From: Tateyamaria sp. Alg231-49
GTDB lineage: Bacteria > Pseudomonadota > Alphaproteobacteria > Rhodobacterales > Rhodobacteraceae
Direction: 5' to 3'
Assembly (NCBI RefSeq): GCF_900143535.1
Contig: NZ_FRFA01000019.1
Coordinates: 17,598 to 81,597 of the forward strand
Length of the DNA: 64,000 nt
Part shown: piece after piece, positions 52,364 to 61,271 of the stretch
Layout of the letters: every line of letters begins with the position of its first letter
How positions within the stretch are numbered: the stretch's first letter is position 1
Position numbers and translations under genes: made by a program
The notes under the pieces: generated by a model
Database searches by the model: none
What the model was told of the DNA's origin: nothing
Seen by the model: only the letters and a program-made list of their open reading frames with translations

Positions 52364-53910
52364 TGCTCCTGATTAAGGGCATCTGCGGCGGGAATTTCGC
52401 GCTCGCGTCGCGCAATGTAGTCCAGCAACGCTTCATTCACGCCTTCGTCCAGCTTGGGTTCTTCATACTCGTTCAGCATCGCGCGTGCTTGTATCAAAGC
52501 GCGTTCGGTGATCTCGATCGCGCCTTCGGCCTGCCATTGCTCGATTGAGTTATTGTCAAACATTTCAGGCATGAAGAAGGCTTTTTGAAAGTGCTCAAGC
52601 GTGTGGGGGTGCCCCAGATAATGACCGCCGGGACCGACATCGGGCACAGCCGCGATAGCGTCATCAAAATCGTCCCAGTTGATCCCTTGCGCCATACGGT
52701 AAGCCATAGCGCACATCTCTGCATCCACGATGAACTTCGCCGTGGAACAATGCATGCCCGCCTCGTTCCAGCCCGCCGAGTGCCAGATATAGTTCGCACC
52801 CGCCATCATGACCGCATTGAGCGTCATTGCGGATTCGTAACCGGCTTGTGCGTCAAACGTCTTGGCCCCGCCCAGCGTGTTCGATGTGCGCCACGGCACA
52901 CCGTAATGCCGCGCCATCTGCCCGATCATGAAGTTCATGAGGCTGATTTCCGGCGTGCCAGCCATCGGCGCGCCCGACTTCATCGATACCGTCGACAGGT
53001 AGTGACCGTAGATCGCGGGGCACCCTTTGCGAATGACCTGAGTGTAGGCCAGCGCGCTCAGTGCCTCTGCGTTGAGCTGCGCAACCGTGGCCGGGGTCGA
53101 GGCCGGTGTATTCGCGCCGCCCAAGACGAACGGGGAACACAGCACTGGCTGATTGCGTCGGCAAAACGCGCGCATCGCGCCTAGCATGGTTTCGTCCCAG
53201 ACCAGTGGCGAGTTGCCGTTGCAGTTGCCGGTGATGACGGGGTGGGTTTCAAGAAACTCCTCGCCAAACAGGATCGCGGCCATGTCCAGCACGTCCTCGG
53301 CATTTTTGGGCGAGGTTGTCATGCCCATGAATGTCTTGTCGGAGTGTTTCATGGAGGAATAGGTGATGCGCAGATGCCGCTGGCTGATCGGGTGATCGTA
53401 GGGTTCCACGATGTGATGTGCGGACGAGTGCATCGCAGGCAGCATGTGGCTGAGCTTGTGGAAGTTTGCCAGATCATCGAGCGTCGGGTTGCGCCGCAAA
53501 TCATCCAGATCTCGCAGATATGGGGCGCCAGTCATGGGCACAAAGATGCTGTGATCCGCGCCAAAGGGCAGATTATTGGCCGGATTGCGGGCGTGATAGG
53601 TGAAAGTTTCGGGGATGGTCGCGATCAATTCAAGCACCATTGCGCGGTCTAGATAGACGGTTTCACCTACCACCTTGGCGCCGGCGCGCGTCCAGTCCTC
53701 AAGCGCGATGGGGTCGCGAAACACAACACCGACGTTTTCGAGGATGTCCATCGATGCCGCATCGATCTTTTCCACCTGTTCCGGGCTCATCGGCTCGGTC
53801 AACGGCAGTTTGCATTTTAGTGCGGGCAGCATCGTGATGTCGCGGGTTTGCCGTGTGGCTTTGCGCGCGCCGCGTCCGCGGCGGACTGTTCCCACAGCAT
53901 CTACGCTCAT
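52360..53910 (-). CDS. MttB-family methyltransferase without pyrrolysine
   Basis: 516 residues, no in-frame amber codon, so this is a non-Pyl member of the trimethylamine methyltransferase family, whose studied members demethylate quaternary amines such as glycine betaine, proline betaine or carnitine and pass the methyl to a corrinoid protein. Conserved segments: EKIDAASMDILENVGVVFRDPIALEDW, GPGGHYLGHPHTLEHFQ and GNSPLVWDETMLGAM. The first 25 residues (Arg/Lys-rich) precede the conserved start MLPALKCKLPL, so the real start could be 53835. No corrinoid protein or methyl acceptor gene is adjacent in the window. In an operon with oxidase, lyase, dehydrogenase; a role in degrading an N-methylated amine/amino acid is likely. 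Confidence 0.86.
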   Translation of the reverse strand: MSVDAVGTVRRGRGARKATRQTRDITMLPALKCKLPLTEPMSPEQVEKIDAASMDILENVGVVFRDPIALEDWTRAGAKVVGETVYLDRAMVLELIATIPETFTYHARNPANNLPFGADHSIFVPMTGAPYLRDLDDLRRNPTLDDLANFHKLSHMLPAMHSSAHHIVEPYDHPISQRHLRITYSSMKHSDKTFMGMTTSPKNAEDVLDMAAILFGEEFLETHPVITGNCNGNSPLVWDETMLGAMRAFCRRNQPVLCSPFVLGGANTPASTPATVAQLNAEALSALAYTQVIRKGCPAIYGHYLSTVSMKSGAPMAGTPEISLMNFMIGQMARHYGVPWRTSNTLGGAKTFDAQAGYESAMTLNAVMMAGANYIWHSAGWNEAGMHCSTAKFIVDAEMCAMAYRMAQGINWDDFDDAIAAVPDVGPGGHYLGHPHTLEHFQKAFFMPEMFDNNSIEQWQAEGAIEITERALIQARAMLNEYEEPKLDEGVNEALLDYIARREREIPAADALNQEH

Positions 53911-54668
53911 GTCGCGCCTCCAAGGCGATCACCAATGGCCGATAGAGTGTCGCGCAAAGTTGAATGCGCGCCGCCGTCTCTTAGCCCTTGGGTCATTTGC
54001 AGGCTAATCGTGCCTTCGGTGGCCAGTGCGTCGCGCTCCTGGCCCAGTTGTCCGGCATTTCCGTCCGGCAGGGCGGCCAGAAAACCAGTGAGCACCTGCC
54101 GCGTGTATCGCAACGCATTGTCAGGATCGCCGGTGTGGTCGGTCAGCCAACGGCCGCCTGTGTCCAGCAGGTCCAGCATTCCGGGTACCATGGCGCAAAT
54201 TGCGAAATGCATATTGAACGCGTGTTCTTCCGCCACCTCGATCACCGGGTTTTCAGGGGCAAACAGGGTTTTCAGAAGGCGAGCATCCGGGCAAGCCGGA
54301 AGCGGGCAACCGCCATGTTCAAGATATCCCAGCGGTATTGTCATCGTCAGATCGGTCGCAGGCGCGCACAGCTCCGCAAGCGCTGCCAGTGAGATGCCAG
54401 CCATCACCGAGACGACCTGATGGTCGCCGCGAAAAAACAGTGGCTGAATGATGTCGCTGGCCACGTGCGGACGCACGCACAAAAATATGATGTCACTCCG
54501 ATCCAGCACCTCCTGATTTGCGGCGATTGACACGGCGTGGGAGGCCTTGAGGGCTTGGGCGGTCTTTGCGTTGCGTTCGGACACGGTTATTTCGTGCCCA
54601 CGCTGGGCCAGAAAGCGTACCATCGGGGCTGCGATGTGGCCTGTGCCGATAAACCCGATGCGGCTCAT
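53907..54668 (-). CDS. ProC-like NAD(P)-binding reductase
   Basis: 253 residues. Rossmann motif IGFIGTGHIAAPMVRFLAQRGHEITVSERN and IIFLCVRPHVASDIIQPL match the pyrroline-5-carboxylate reductase/imine reductase family; VVSVMAGISLAALAELC follows. The C terminus is shorter and more divergent than ProC, so it is a distant relative acting on another imine or ketoacid. Overlaps both neighbours by 4 bp. Confidence 0.82.
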   Translation of the reverse strand: MSRIGFIGTGHIAAPMVRFLAQRGHEITVSERNAKTAQALKASHAVSIAANQEVLDRSDIIFLCVRPHVASDIIQPLFFRGDHQVVSVMAGISLAALAELCAPATDLTMTIPLGYLEHGGCPLPACPDARLLKTLFAPENPVIEVAEEHAFNMHFAICAMVPGMLDLLDTGGRWLTDHTGDPDNALRYTRQVLTGFLAALPDGNAGQLGQERDALATEGTISLQMTQGLRDGGAHSTLRDTLSAIGDRLGGAT

Positions 54669-56137
54669 GTCACGTTGTCCCCGTCGCGTGGATCGGTCAG
54701 GTCAATCCAGATGGTTTTTACTTCAGTGTACTGGTCATGGGCGTGTACGCCGTTGTCGCGCCCGCCAAATCCGGATTGCTTGTAGCCGCCAAATGGTGTG
54801 GCGATGTTGCCCTCGCCGTAGCAGTTGACGGTGACTGTGCCCGCCCGGATGTCACGCGCGGCGCGAATGGCATTGCGCCCATTGGCCGAAAAAACGGACG
54901 CCGCAAGCCCGTAGGCTGTGTCATTGGCCACCGCGACTGCCTCTTCGTTGCTGGCTACTTCAATGACAGACAGAACCGGGCCAAAGATTTCTTCGCGGGC
55001 CTTGGGATCGTCCTTGCTCACCTCAAAGATGACGGGCGCGACATAGGGCCCATCGCCATTGTCATTGAGGTATCCGCGCACTTTGGCACAGTGACCGGCA
55101 TCAATCAGTGCGCCGATGTGGTGGCCCGGGTCTAGGGGGTCGCCCACTTTCCATTCACGTAAACGCGCTTCGATCCGCTCCATCAATGCTGGTTTGACCG
55201 ACTTGTGGACGATCAGCCGGGATGCGGCAGAGCAGTTTTGCCCAGCATTCCAGAACGCCGCATTTACCACGTGTTCGGCGACGTGATCGAGGTTTTCGGC
55301 GTCATCAAACACCACCGCAGGGTTCTTGCCGCCGCATTCCAGAACCACCTTTTTCAGATTGCTGTCAGCGGCATAGTGCAGGAATCGGCGGCCCGTGTCG
55401 GTCGAGCCGGTAAAGCTGACCATGTCCACGTCCATATGCCGCCCCAAAGGCTCGCCCACGCTTGGGCCATCTCCGGGCAGGACCTGCAACACGCCGCGCG
55501 GCACGCCAGCCTCATGGGCCAGTTCCGCAACGCGCAGGGCTGTCAGGCTCGTTTGTTCGGCGGGTTTCACAATGACGGAACAGCCCGCGGCCAGAGCTGG
55601 TCCGATCTTCCATGCCAGCATCATAAGGGGGAAGTTCCATGGCAGCACAGCGGCCACCACGCCAACCGGCTCGCGTAGGATCATCGCCATCGCGCCATCG
55701 CCCGTGGGCGCGGTCTGGTCATATATCTTGTCGATCGCCTCGGCGTGCCATTTGATGCAGTGCAGCGTTTCGGGCAAGTCGATTGTCTCGCAGTCGAGGA
55801 TCGGTTTGCCGGACTCCACGCTTTCCATCACTGCCAATTCGCGGCGGTTGCGCGTCATAAGCTTGCACAATCGGATCAGCACGTCTTTGCGCGCCTCTGG
55901 GTCCAGTTTGGACCAGTGACCCTGATCAAACGCCTCGCGGGCCTTGGTTACCGCCAGATCGACGTCTTCGGCATTGGCCGTCGAAATCTGCGCAATCTCC
56001 TCACCGGTTGCGGGGTTTACGGTGGCCATCATCGGCCCGTGGCCGCGTTGGTACTTGCCATCGATGAACGGGCTGCGCGGCGGGTCCAATGCGTCGGCCA
56101 AAGCGACATATTCGGCATGGGTCAAAAGGTCGGTCAT
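54665..56137 (-). CDS. NAD(P)-dependent aldehyde dehydrogenase
   Basis: 490 residues of the ALDH superfamily. Catalytic Cys302 (AGQNCSAASR), general base E267 (VVLECGGKNP), PWNFP and SFTGSTDTGR are in place. The N-terminal ALDPPRSPFIDGKYQ and the overall sequence resemble PuuC/betaine-aldehyde-type enzymes. Within this operon it would oxidise the aldehyde or semialdehyde formed by the oxidase or DapA-like lyase. Overlaps the DapA-like and ProC-like genes by 4 bp each. Confidence 0.93.
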   Translation of the reverse strand: MTDLLTHAEYVALADALDPPRSPFIDGKYQRGHGPMMATVNPATGEEIAQISTANAEDVDLAVTKAREAFDQGHWSKLDPEARKDVLIRLCKLMTRNRRELAVMESVESGKPILDCETIDLPETLHCIKWHAEAIDKIYDQTAPTGDGAMAMILREPVGVVAAVLPWNFPLMMLAWKIGPALAAGCSVIVKPAEQTSLTALRVAELAHEAGVPRGVLQVLPGDGPSVGEPLGRHMDVDMVSFTGSTDTGRRFLHYAADSNLKKVVLECGGKNPAVVFDDAENLDHVAEHVVNAAFWNAGQNCSAASRLIVHKSVKPALMERIEARLREWKVGDPLDPGHHIGALIDAGHCAKVRGYLNDNGDGPYVAPVIFEVSKDDPKAREEIFGPVLSVIEVASNEEAVAVANDTAYGLAASVFSANGRNAIRAARDIRAGTVTVNCYGEGNIATPFGGYKQSGFGGRDNGVHAHDQYTEVKTIWIDLTDPRDGDNVT

Positions 56138-57042
56138 TGGGCGTCCCCCGTAATGTGCGCGATGGCGGTGTTCATGGTTGCGATCACTTCGGCCAGTGCG
56201 CGCTTGTCGTCTTTGTTGAGCGGTTGCAGGGGTTTACGCGGCGGTCCTGCATCAATCCCGCGCAATGTCAGGCCGTATTTGATGCATTGGACGAACTTGC
56301 CGCCCTGTTCGAGAACCCGCATCAGAGGCAGCATCGCGGACATAATCGCGCGGCCCTTCGTAAAGTCGCCTTCGACCGCGCAGGCCTGATAAAGCGCGAT
56401 GTGGGCCTCGGGCGCAAAGTTGGATCCCGCACAGACCCAACTGCGCGCGCCCCAGGCAAAAAACTCAAGCGCTTGGTCGTCCATCCCGCAGGACAGAGCG
56501 ATATGCGGGTAATCGCGAGCGAGCATGTGCAGGCGGTTGATGTCGCCCGAGCTTTCCTTGATCGCACAAAAGTTGGGCGAGCGACCAACCCTGTCCAGCG
56601 TTTCCTCGTCCATGTCCACGGACATCCGTCCGGGATAGTTGTAAAGCATCACAGGCAGGTTCGCTGCCCGGTCGATGGCCAGCGCGTGCAACGCAATCTC
56701 GCGCCCCGTGGGGTAGGCGTAAGGGGGCGTGGCGACCAGCAGAGCGTCGGCCCCTGCGGCTTTGGCGGCTTTGGCAAACATCACCGAATCCTCGGTGCGG
56801 ATCGCGCCAGTGCCAACGATCATTGGCACTCGGCCTGCAATCAGGCCTGCGGCCCGGGTCATCATGTCCAGCCGTTCTTCGGTCGTCTGGGCGTAGTATT
56901 CGCCCGTGGATCCGGCCACGACGATCCCGGCGACACCGGCGTCGATCAGCAGATCGACAGTCTGGGCCAGTGCTGCCTCATTCAGCGTGAAATCGTCGTG
57001 ATAGGGGGTCACGAGTGGGGTGTAGATGCCTTCAAATTGCAT
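56134..57042 (-). CDS. DapA-family aldolase/lyase
   Basis: 302 residues, TIM barrel. Start MQFEGIYTPLVTPYHDDFTLN; GSTGEYYAQTTEER; catalytic Y134 in LYNYPGRM; Schiff-base K162 in FCAIKESSGDIN. These show class I aldolase/dehydratase chemistry on a 2-oxo acid. Since true DapA is a housekeeping gene usually elsewhere, this copy likely acts as a catabolic dehydratase or deaminase (for example on a hydroxyproline- or keto-deoxy-type acid). Overlaps the GntR gene by 11 bp and the aldehyde dehydrogenase by 4 bp. Confidence 0.9.
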   Translation of the reverse strand: MQFEGIYTPLVTPYHDDFTLNEAALAQTVDLLIDAGVAGIVVAGSTGEYYAQTTEERLDMMTRAAGLIAGRVPMIVGTGAIRTEDSVMFAKAAKAAGADALLVATPPYAYPTGREIALHALAIDRAANLPVMLYNYPGRMSVDMDEETLDRVGRSPNFCAIKESSGDINRLHMLARDYPHIALSCGMDDQALEFFAWGARSWVCAGSNFAPEAHIALYQACAVEGDFTKGRAIMSAMLPLMRVLEQGGKFVQCIKYGLTLRGIDAGPPRKPLQPLNKDDKRALAEVIATMNTAIAHITGDAQ

Positions 57043-57736
57043 TTTCGCGGTCCTTGAGGGGGATCACATCCACAGGCAGTGGATTGGGGCGCACGAAACG
57101 CTCCATCCGGTCGCGGCTGAGGTCCCAGTGTTGGATGGTAAGGTCGATGGCCAATGCGCCTTCGCCGGCCTCGATGGCGGCGATCATGGCATCGTGTTGT
57201 TCCACGGCCTTGAGAACGAGCATCGTTTCAGATGGGGAGGCAGGGCGGTAGAACGTTTGGCTGAGCCTTGTGTGATCGATCAACAGACGGTCAAGGGCAG
57301 CCACCAGATAGGCGTTGTGGGCCATATGCCCGATGGTGGCGTGAAATTTGTGATTGGCGAGGGCTGCGTCGTCTGGTTTGCCGCCCTTTGTTGCCTTGGT
57401 GAAATCAACCTGCGCGATCTTGAGCGCGTCAAGTTGCGCACTGGTTCGGTTCTCGCAGGCCAGTCGCGCGATGTTGGCATAGACCATGGGTGCGGTCTGA
57501 AAGAACGTGCGCAACACGGCGATGTCCATGGACGCCACCTTGGCCCCGCGGTTTTGCGACATCACCACGTATCCTTCGCCCTGAAGCCGTTGCAGCACTT
57601 CGCGCAGTGGTGTGCGGGACATGCCATAGCGTTCGGCCAAGCCAACTTCGTCTAGATCATGCCCCGGCTGCAGATCCGTGGACAGGATCCGGCGGCGCAT
57701 ATCTGCAAGGCAGTCGTCTTTGGAGAATCGTGTCAT
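57032..57736 (-). CDS. GntR family transcriptional regulator (FCD type)
   Basis: 234 residues. N-terminal winged helix: DCLADMRRRILSTDLQPGHDLDEVGLAERYGMSRTPLREVLQRLQGEGYVVMSQNRGAKVASM; C-terminal FCD ligand domain with the typical acid/His pattern (KFHATIGHMAHN). ATG at 57736 has AAAGGG upstream; ATGs at 57757 and 57772 would extend into the operator. It heads the operon and is probably its regulator, with the palindrome at 57753-57771 as binding site. Confidence 0.92.
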   Translation of the reverse strand: MTRFSKDDCLADMRRRILSTDLQPGHDLDEVGLAERYGMSRTPLREVLQRLQGEGYVVMSQNRGAKVASMDIAVLRTFFQTAPMVYANIARLACENRTSAQLDALKIAQVDFTKATKGGKPDDAALANHKFHATIGHMAHNAYLVAALDRLLIDHTRLSQTFYRPASPSETMLVLKAVEQHDAMIAAIEAGEGALAIDLTIQHWDLSRDRMERFVRPNPLPVDVIPLKDRENAI

Positions 57737-57752
57737 GGCAGCCCTTTGGAAT

Positions 57753-57771
57753 TGCATACATAAAGTATACA
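57753..57771. promoter_or_regulatory. Candidate GntR operator
   Basis: TGCATAC (57753-57759), spacer ATAAA, GTATACA (57765-57771): imperfect inverted repeat with one mismatch, 16 bp before the GntR start. FCD GntR proteins usually bind short AT-rich palindromes of this form, so autoregulation is likely. Confidence 0.6.
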
Positions 57772-57821
57772 AAAATTTTCAGGCGCAAGAAAAATCTTGA
57801 TTTAGCGAGAGCGGCAAGTGC

Positions 57822-59300
57822 TCAGCGCATTACAAAAGGGTTCGCCATCGGGCTATCAGAGGTGTTGATCCAAGTGGTTTTTGTGCGGGTGTAGTCGTGG
57901 ATCGCGTCCAACCCCGCCTCGCGCCCATAGCCCGACTGATTGTATCCCCCAAACGGTGCGATAGGCGAAATGGCTCGGTAGGTGTTCACCCAGCAAATCC
58001 CTGCCTTCAGCCGCGCCGACACCCGATGCGCGCGCGCAAGGTTCTGCGTGAATACGCCCGAGCCAAGGCCAAATGGTGTGTCGTTGGCCAGTGCGATGGC
58101 CTCTTCTTCGGTATCAAAGGGGATCAGGGACATCACGGGGCCGAACATCTCAACATGCAGGGTTTCGGTTTCTGGCCCTGCGCATTCCACGAGGGTGGGG
58201 GCCATGTAGTTCCCCGCGCGATCCAGCGGCGCGCCGCCCATATGGATCGTAGCACCTTGGGCCGTTGCCTTGCCCAGCGTGTCTTCGATCCGCGCGACCT
58301 GAGCGTGGGTGCAAAGTGGGCCGACATGTGTCGCCTGTTCCAACGGATCACCGACGACAATGCCTTTGGCTTTATCCGTGATACGGGCGATCAGGTCTTC
58401 GAGGACGGGGCGATGCACCAACCCGCGCGACCCGGCAACACAGCTTTGTCCGGATGCGCCGAAATTACCTGCGATCAGCCCATTCGCGGCCCCGTCGAGG
58501 TCAGCATCTTCAAACACAACGATCGGGGATTTCCCCCCCAGCTCCAGCGATGTCACTGCAAAATTTTCGGCCGAGTTTCGCACCACATGGCGCGCCGTGT
58601 CAGGCCCGCCAGTGAATGCGATGCGGTCGACGTCCCGATGCCGGGTCAATGGGATCGCACAGTTCTCGGCATCGCCTGTGATCACTGACACCACGCCCGG
58701 CGGAAAGCCTGCCGCCTCGATCAGGCGCGCGAATTCCAGCATAGGGGCAGGGGCCACTTCTGACGCCTTCAACACGACGGCACATCCTGCCGCGAGCGCA
58801 GGCCCGAGCTTGGTCGCCGTCAGGAACATCTGCGCGTTCCACGGCACGATGGCCACGACAACGCCAATGGGCTCGCGGCGGGTGAACACGTGCATGTCCG
58901 GTTTGTCGATGGGCAGCACCGCACCTTCGATCTTGTCGGCCAGCCCCGCATAGTAGCGGTAGTAATCCCCAACATATGCAGTTTGCGATGACGTTTCGGC
59001 CAGCAATTTGCCACTGTCCGTTGTTTCTATTGCCCCAAGGTCTTGTGCGTTCTGCTCAATCAGATCGGCCAATCGATAAAGCAGCTTGCCGCGTGCGGTC
59101 TGGGTCATGTCCCGCCAGGCGGGATCGTCCAGTGCTCGGGCTGCTGAGGCCACTGCTCGATCCACATCTGCGGCAGACGCACAGGCAAAGGTTGCCCAGT
59201 CTTGCCCCGTGGCGGGGTTCTGCGTGGCCATCACCTGACCTGCGCTGCCTTCACAGAACGCGCCATCAATGAACAGTTGGTAGTGGGGCAGGTCAGTCAT
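57822..59300 (-). CDS. NAD(P)-dependent aldehyde dehydrogenase (second)
   Basis: 492 residues. Catalytic C287 (ASGQSCVAGSR), base E253 (SLELGGKSP), VPWNAQ and AFTGGPDTAR present. The active-site NFGASGQSCVAG differs from the betaine-aldehyde type. Starts 9 bp downstream of the luciferase-like monooxygenase gene and so belongs to the LysR-linked operon, where it would oxidise an aldehyde product. Substrate unknown. Confidence 0.92.
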   Translation of the reverse strand: MTDLPHYQLFIDGAFCEGSAGQVMATQNPATGQDWATFACASAADVDRAVASAARALDDPAWRDMTQTARGKLLYRLADLIEQNAQDLGAIETTDSGKLLAETSSQTAYVGDYYRYYAGLADKIEGAVLPIDKPDMHVFTRREPIGVVVAIVPWNAQMFLTATKLGPALAAGCAVVLKASEVAPAPMLEFARLIEAAGFPPGVVSVITGDAENCAIPLTRHRDVDRIAFTGGPDTARHVVRNSAENFAVTSLELGGKSPIVVFEDADLDGAANGLIAGNFGASGQSCVAGSRGLVHRPVLEDLIARITDKAKGIVVGDPLEQATHVGPLCTHAQVARIEDTLGKATAQGATIHMGGAPLDRAGNYMAPTLVECAGPETETLHVEMFGPVMSLIPFDTEEEAIALANDTPFGLGSGVFTQNLARAHRVSARLKAGICWVNTYRAISPIAPFGGYNQSGYGREAGLDAIHDYTRTKTTWINTSDSPMANPFVMR

Positions 59301-59309
59301 TTCAGATCC

Positions 59310-60344
59310 TCAAGCAAAGGCGGGCATTACGTCATCGATAAAGCGTGCAAGGGACGCGCGTTTGCGTTCAAAGTCCATGCCGCTATCGATCCAGAATGAA
59401 TATTCATCATAGCCAAGGTCCTCATAGCGCTTGATCTGGTCAATGACTTCCTGCGCCGTGCCGATGGTCAGATCGCGGTGCATATTCTCAGGTGACATCA
59501 TTTTGTTGGCCGCCAGCTCTTCCTCGGACAAGGTTTCGATCAGGCCTTGGTTCACGGGCTTTTTGTTCTGAAACCATGCCCCGAAATAGCAGTAAAAGCG
59601 CGACAGTTGCTGAGCGGCAAGGCTCACGTCGTCACTATCCGATCCCACATAGGTGTGGTGCAACAGCATGATTTTGGGCCGTGGGCCGGAATAGGCAGCG
59701 CAGGCGTCATTGAACTTGCCCATCAAGCTTTCGATCTCTTCGATGCCCTGCCAAAGCGGGGTCACCTGAATGTTGAACCCGTTTTCGACGCCAAAGCTGT
59801 GGCTGTTGGGATCACGCGCCGCGATCCAGATTGGGGGGCCATCGTCCTGAACGGGTTTGGGTGCTGCGGTGGTCGCGGGAAAAGCGTAAAACTCGCCCTC
59901 ATGGGCGCAATCCCCCGCCCATAGCTGACGCAACAAAGGCGTGGTTTCACGCATGCGCTGTCCGGCTTCCCACGCGTCCATCTCTGGCATAAGCCGCTCA
60001 TACTCATAGGAATACGCACCGCGGGCGATCCCCAATTCAATCCGTCCATCGGTGATCAGGTCCGCCGCTGCCGCTTCGCCAGCCAATTTGATGGGATGCC
60101 AAAACGGCGCAACAATGGTGCCCGTCCCAAGACGCACATTCTTGGTGTGGTTGGCCAGATCCACAAGGCTCAGGAACGGGTTGGGGGTTATGGTGAACTC
60201 CATCCCGTGATGCTCGCCTGTCCAGACCGCACGCATACCTCCATCGTCTGCCATTTGCGCAAGACTGATCAGCTCCTGACGCAAATCCTTGTGATCCTGA
60301 CCGGGGGTCAACCGTTCCATATGGGCAAAAAGGGAAAATTCCAT
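59310..60344 (-). CDS. Luciferase-like (LLM) flavin-dependent monooxygenase
   Basis: 344 residues, TIM-barrel monooxygenase that uses reduced flavin from a partner reductase. MEFSLFAHMERLTPG, RAVWTGEHHGME, LGTGTIVAPFWHPIKLAGEAAAADLITDGRIELGIARGAY and ENMHRDLTIGTAQEVIDQIKRY are typical. The flavin reductase gene lies 3 bp upstream, giving a two-component system. Baeyer-Villiger, hydroxylation or desulfonation chemistry is possible. Confidence 0.9.
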   Translation of the reverse strand: MEFSLFAHMERLTPGQDHKDLRQELISLAQMADDGGMRAVWTGEHHGMEFTITPNPFLSLVDLANHTKNVRLGTGTIVAPFWHPIKLAGEAAAADLITDGRIELGIARGAYSYEYERLMPEMDAWEAGQRMRETTPLLRQLWAGDCAHEGEFYAFPATTAAPKPVQDDGPPIWIAARDPNSHSFGVENGFNIQVTPLWQGIEEIESLMGKFNDACAAYSGPRPKIMLLHHTYVGSDSDDVSLAAQQLSRFYCYFGAWFQNKKPVNQGLIETLSEEELAANKMMSPENMHRDLTIGTAQEVIDQIKRYEDLGYDEYSFWIDSGMDFERKRASLARFIDDVMPAFA

Positions 60345-60347
60345 TGT

Positions 60348-61271
60348 TTACATCCTGTCAGTGGGGGCATGTACGGCACCGCGTTCGGTGTCGCCAAAAT
60401 AGAGACCAAAGTTGCGGCTGCGTGCCTCGTTCGCAAAGCGCAGCATCATGGTTTTCAAGGCGGGGCTGGCAAACGTCTGTGCAGGCAAATCATCAATAGG
60501 CACGGCCAGTACGTCCTCGTGCGGTTGCACCTGATGGCCCTCAGCAAGGAAATAGCTGTGATGCGTGCGCCCTCCGGTCTCGTCAAACACGGAATAGGCA
60601 TGCCCCAATGTTGCTGATACGCCCATCGCCGCCAACGTATCGCGCAAGTGGCCCAGCAACGCGCCGCGATCCGAATGTGTGCAAGATAGTGGCGCAAGAC
60701 CTCGCTCTGTGCGTTGCAGCAGCACCGTCCCGCCATCCTGAACAATTGCTCCTGCAATCGTCAGCCCGTCGACGTGATCAAGAGCGGCGCGTTCGGTGCC
60801 AAGGCTGAAAAACCGACCCGAGACATAGCCAAGACCCGCAGCGCTCTCGTGTTCAAAGGCCTCAACTTTTCCAAACAGGACGCAGTGATCGCCCGCCTCA
60901 ACCCGGTGGTGCAGGGTGCAGGAAAACTGCGCAATTGCGCCCCTGACCACCGGAACGCCATGTACGTCATCATCGCATTGCACCTGCGCAAAGCGATCAG
61001 CCTTGGAACTGGCAAAGACGGTTGCAATGTCTTCTTGCCCCTCGGCCAGCACGCTCACGGCGAAATGGGTGCAACTGGCAAAGGTCTCGTAACTCGACAG
61101 GAACTTTCCCGGACACACCAGCAGTAGCGGCGGATCAAGTGAGACAGAGGTGAACGAATTGGCGGTAAACCCCACGGCCACCCCATCCGTACGCCGTGCG
61201 GTGACAACTGTTACGCCCGTCATATAGGCGCCAAAAGCATCGCGCAGAACGCGTGGGTCAGGGGCGTTCAT
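60348..61271 (-). CDS. Flavin reductase with C-terminal extension
   Basis: 307 residues. Residues 1-165 are a flavin reductase domain (RDAFGAYMTGVTVVTARR, GFTANSFTSVSLDPPLLLVC, HCVLFGKVEAFEH). Residues about 170-307 form an extra domain (TIAGAIVQDGGTVLLQRTERG...) that resembles a Nudix fold but lacks a Nudix box. ATG at 61271 (MNAPDP) overlaps the hydrolase stop by 4 bp; the frame extends to 61367 inside the hydrolase gene. It supplies reduced flavin to the luciferase-like enzyme. Confidence 0.87.
   Translation of the reverse strand: MNAPDPRVLRDAFGAYMTGVTVVTARRTDGVAVGFTANSFTSVSLDPPLLLVCPGKFLSSYETFASCTHFAVSVLAEGQEDIATVFASSKADRFAQVQCDDDVHGVPVVRGAIAQFSCTLHHRVEAGDHCVLFGKVEAFEHESAAGLGYVSGRFFSLGTERAALDHVDGLTIAGAIVQDGGTVLLQRTERGLAPLSCTHSDRGALLGHLRDTLAAMGVSATLGHAYSVFDETGGRTHHSYFLAEGHQVQPHEDVLAVPIDDLPAQTFASPALKTMMLRFANEARSRNFGLYFGDTERGAVHAPTDRM

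Noticed and set aside
52360..53910. Search for an in-frame amber (pyrrolysine) codon in the MttB-like gene
   Set aside because: The 516-codon frame is uninterrupted, so it is not a pyrrolysine enzyme.
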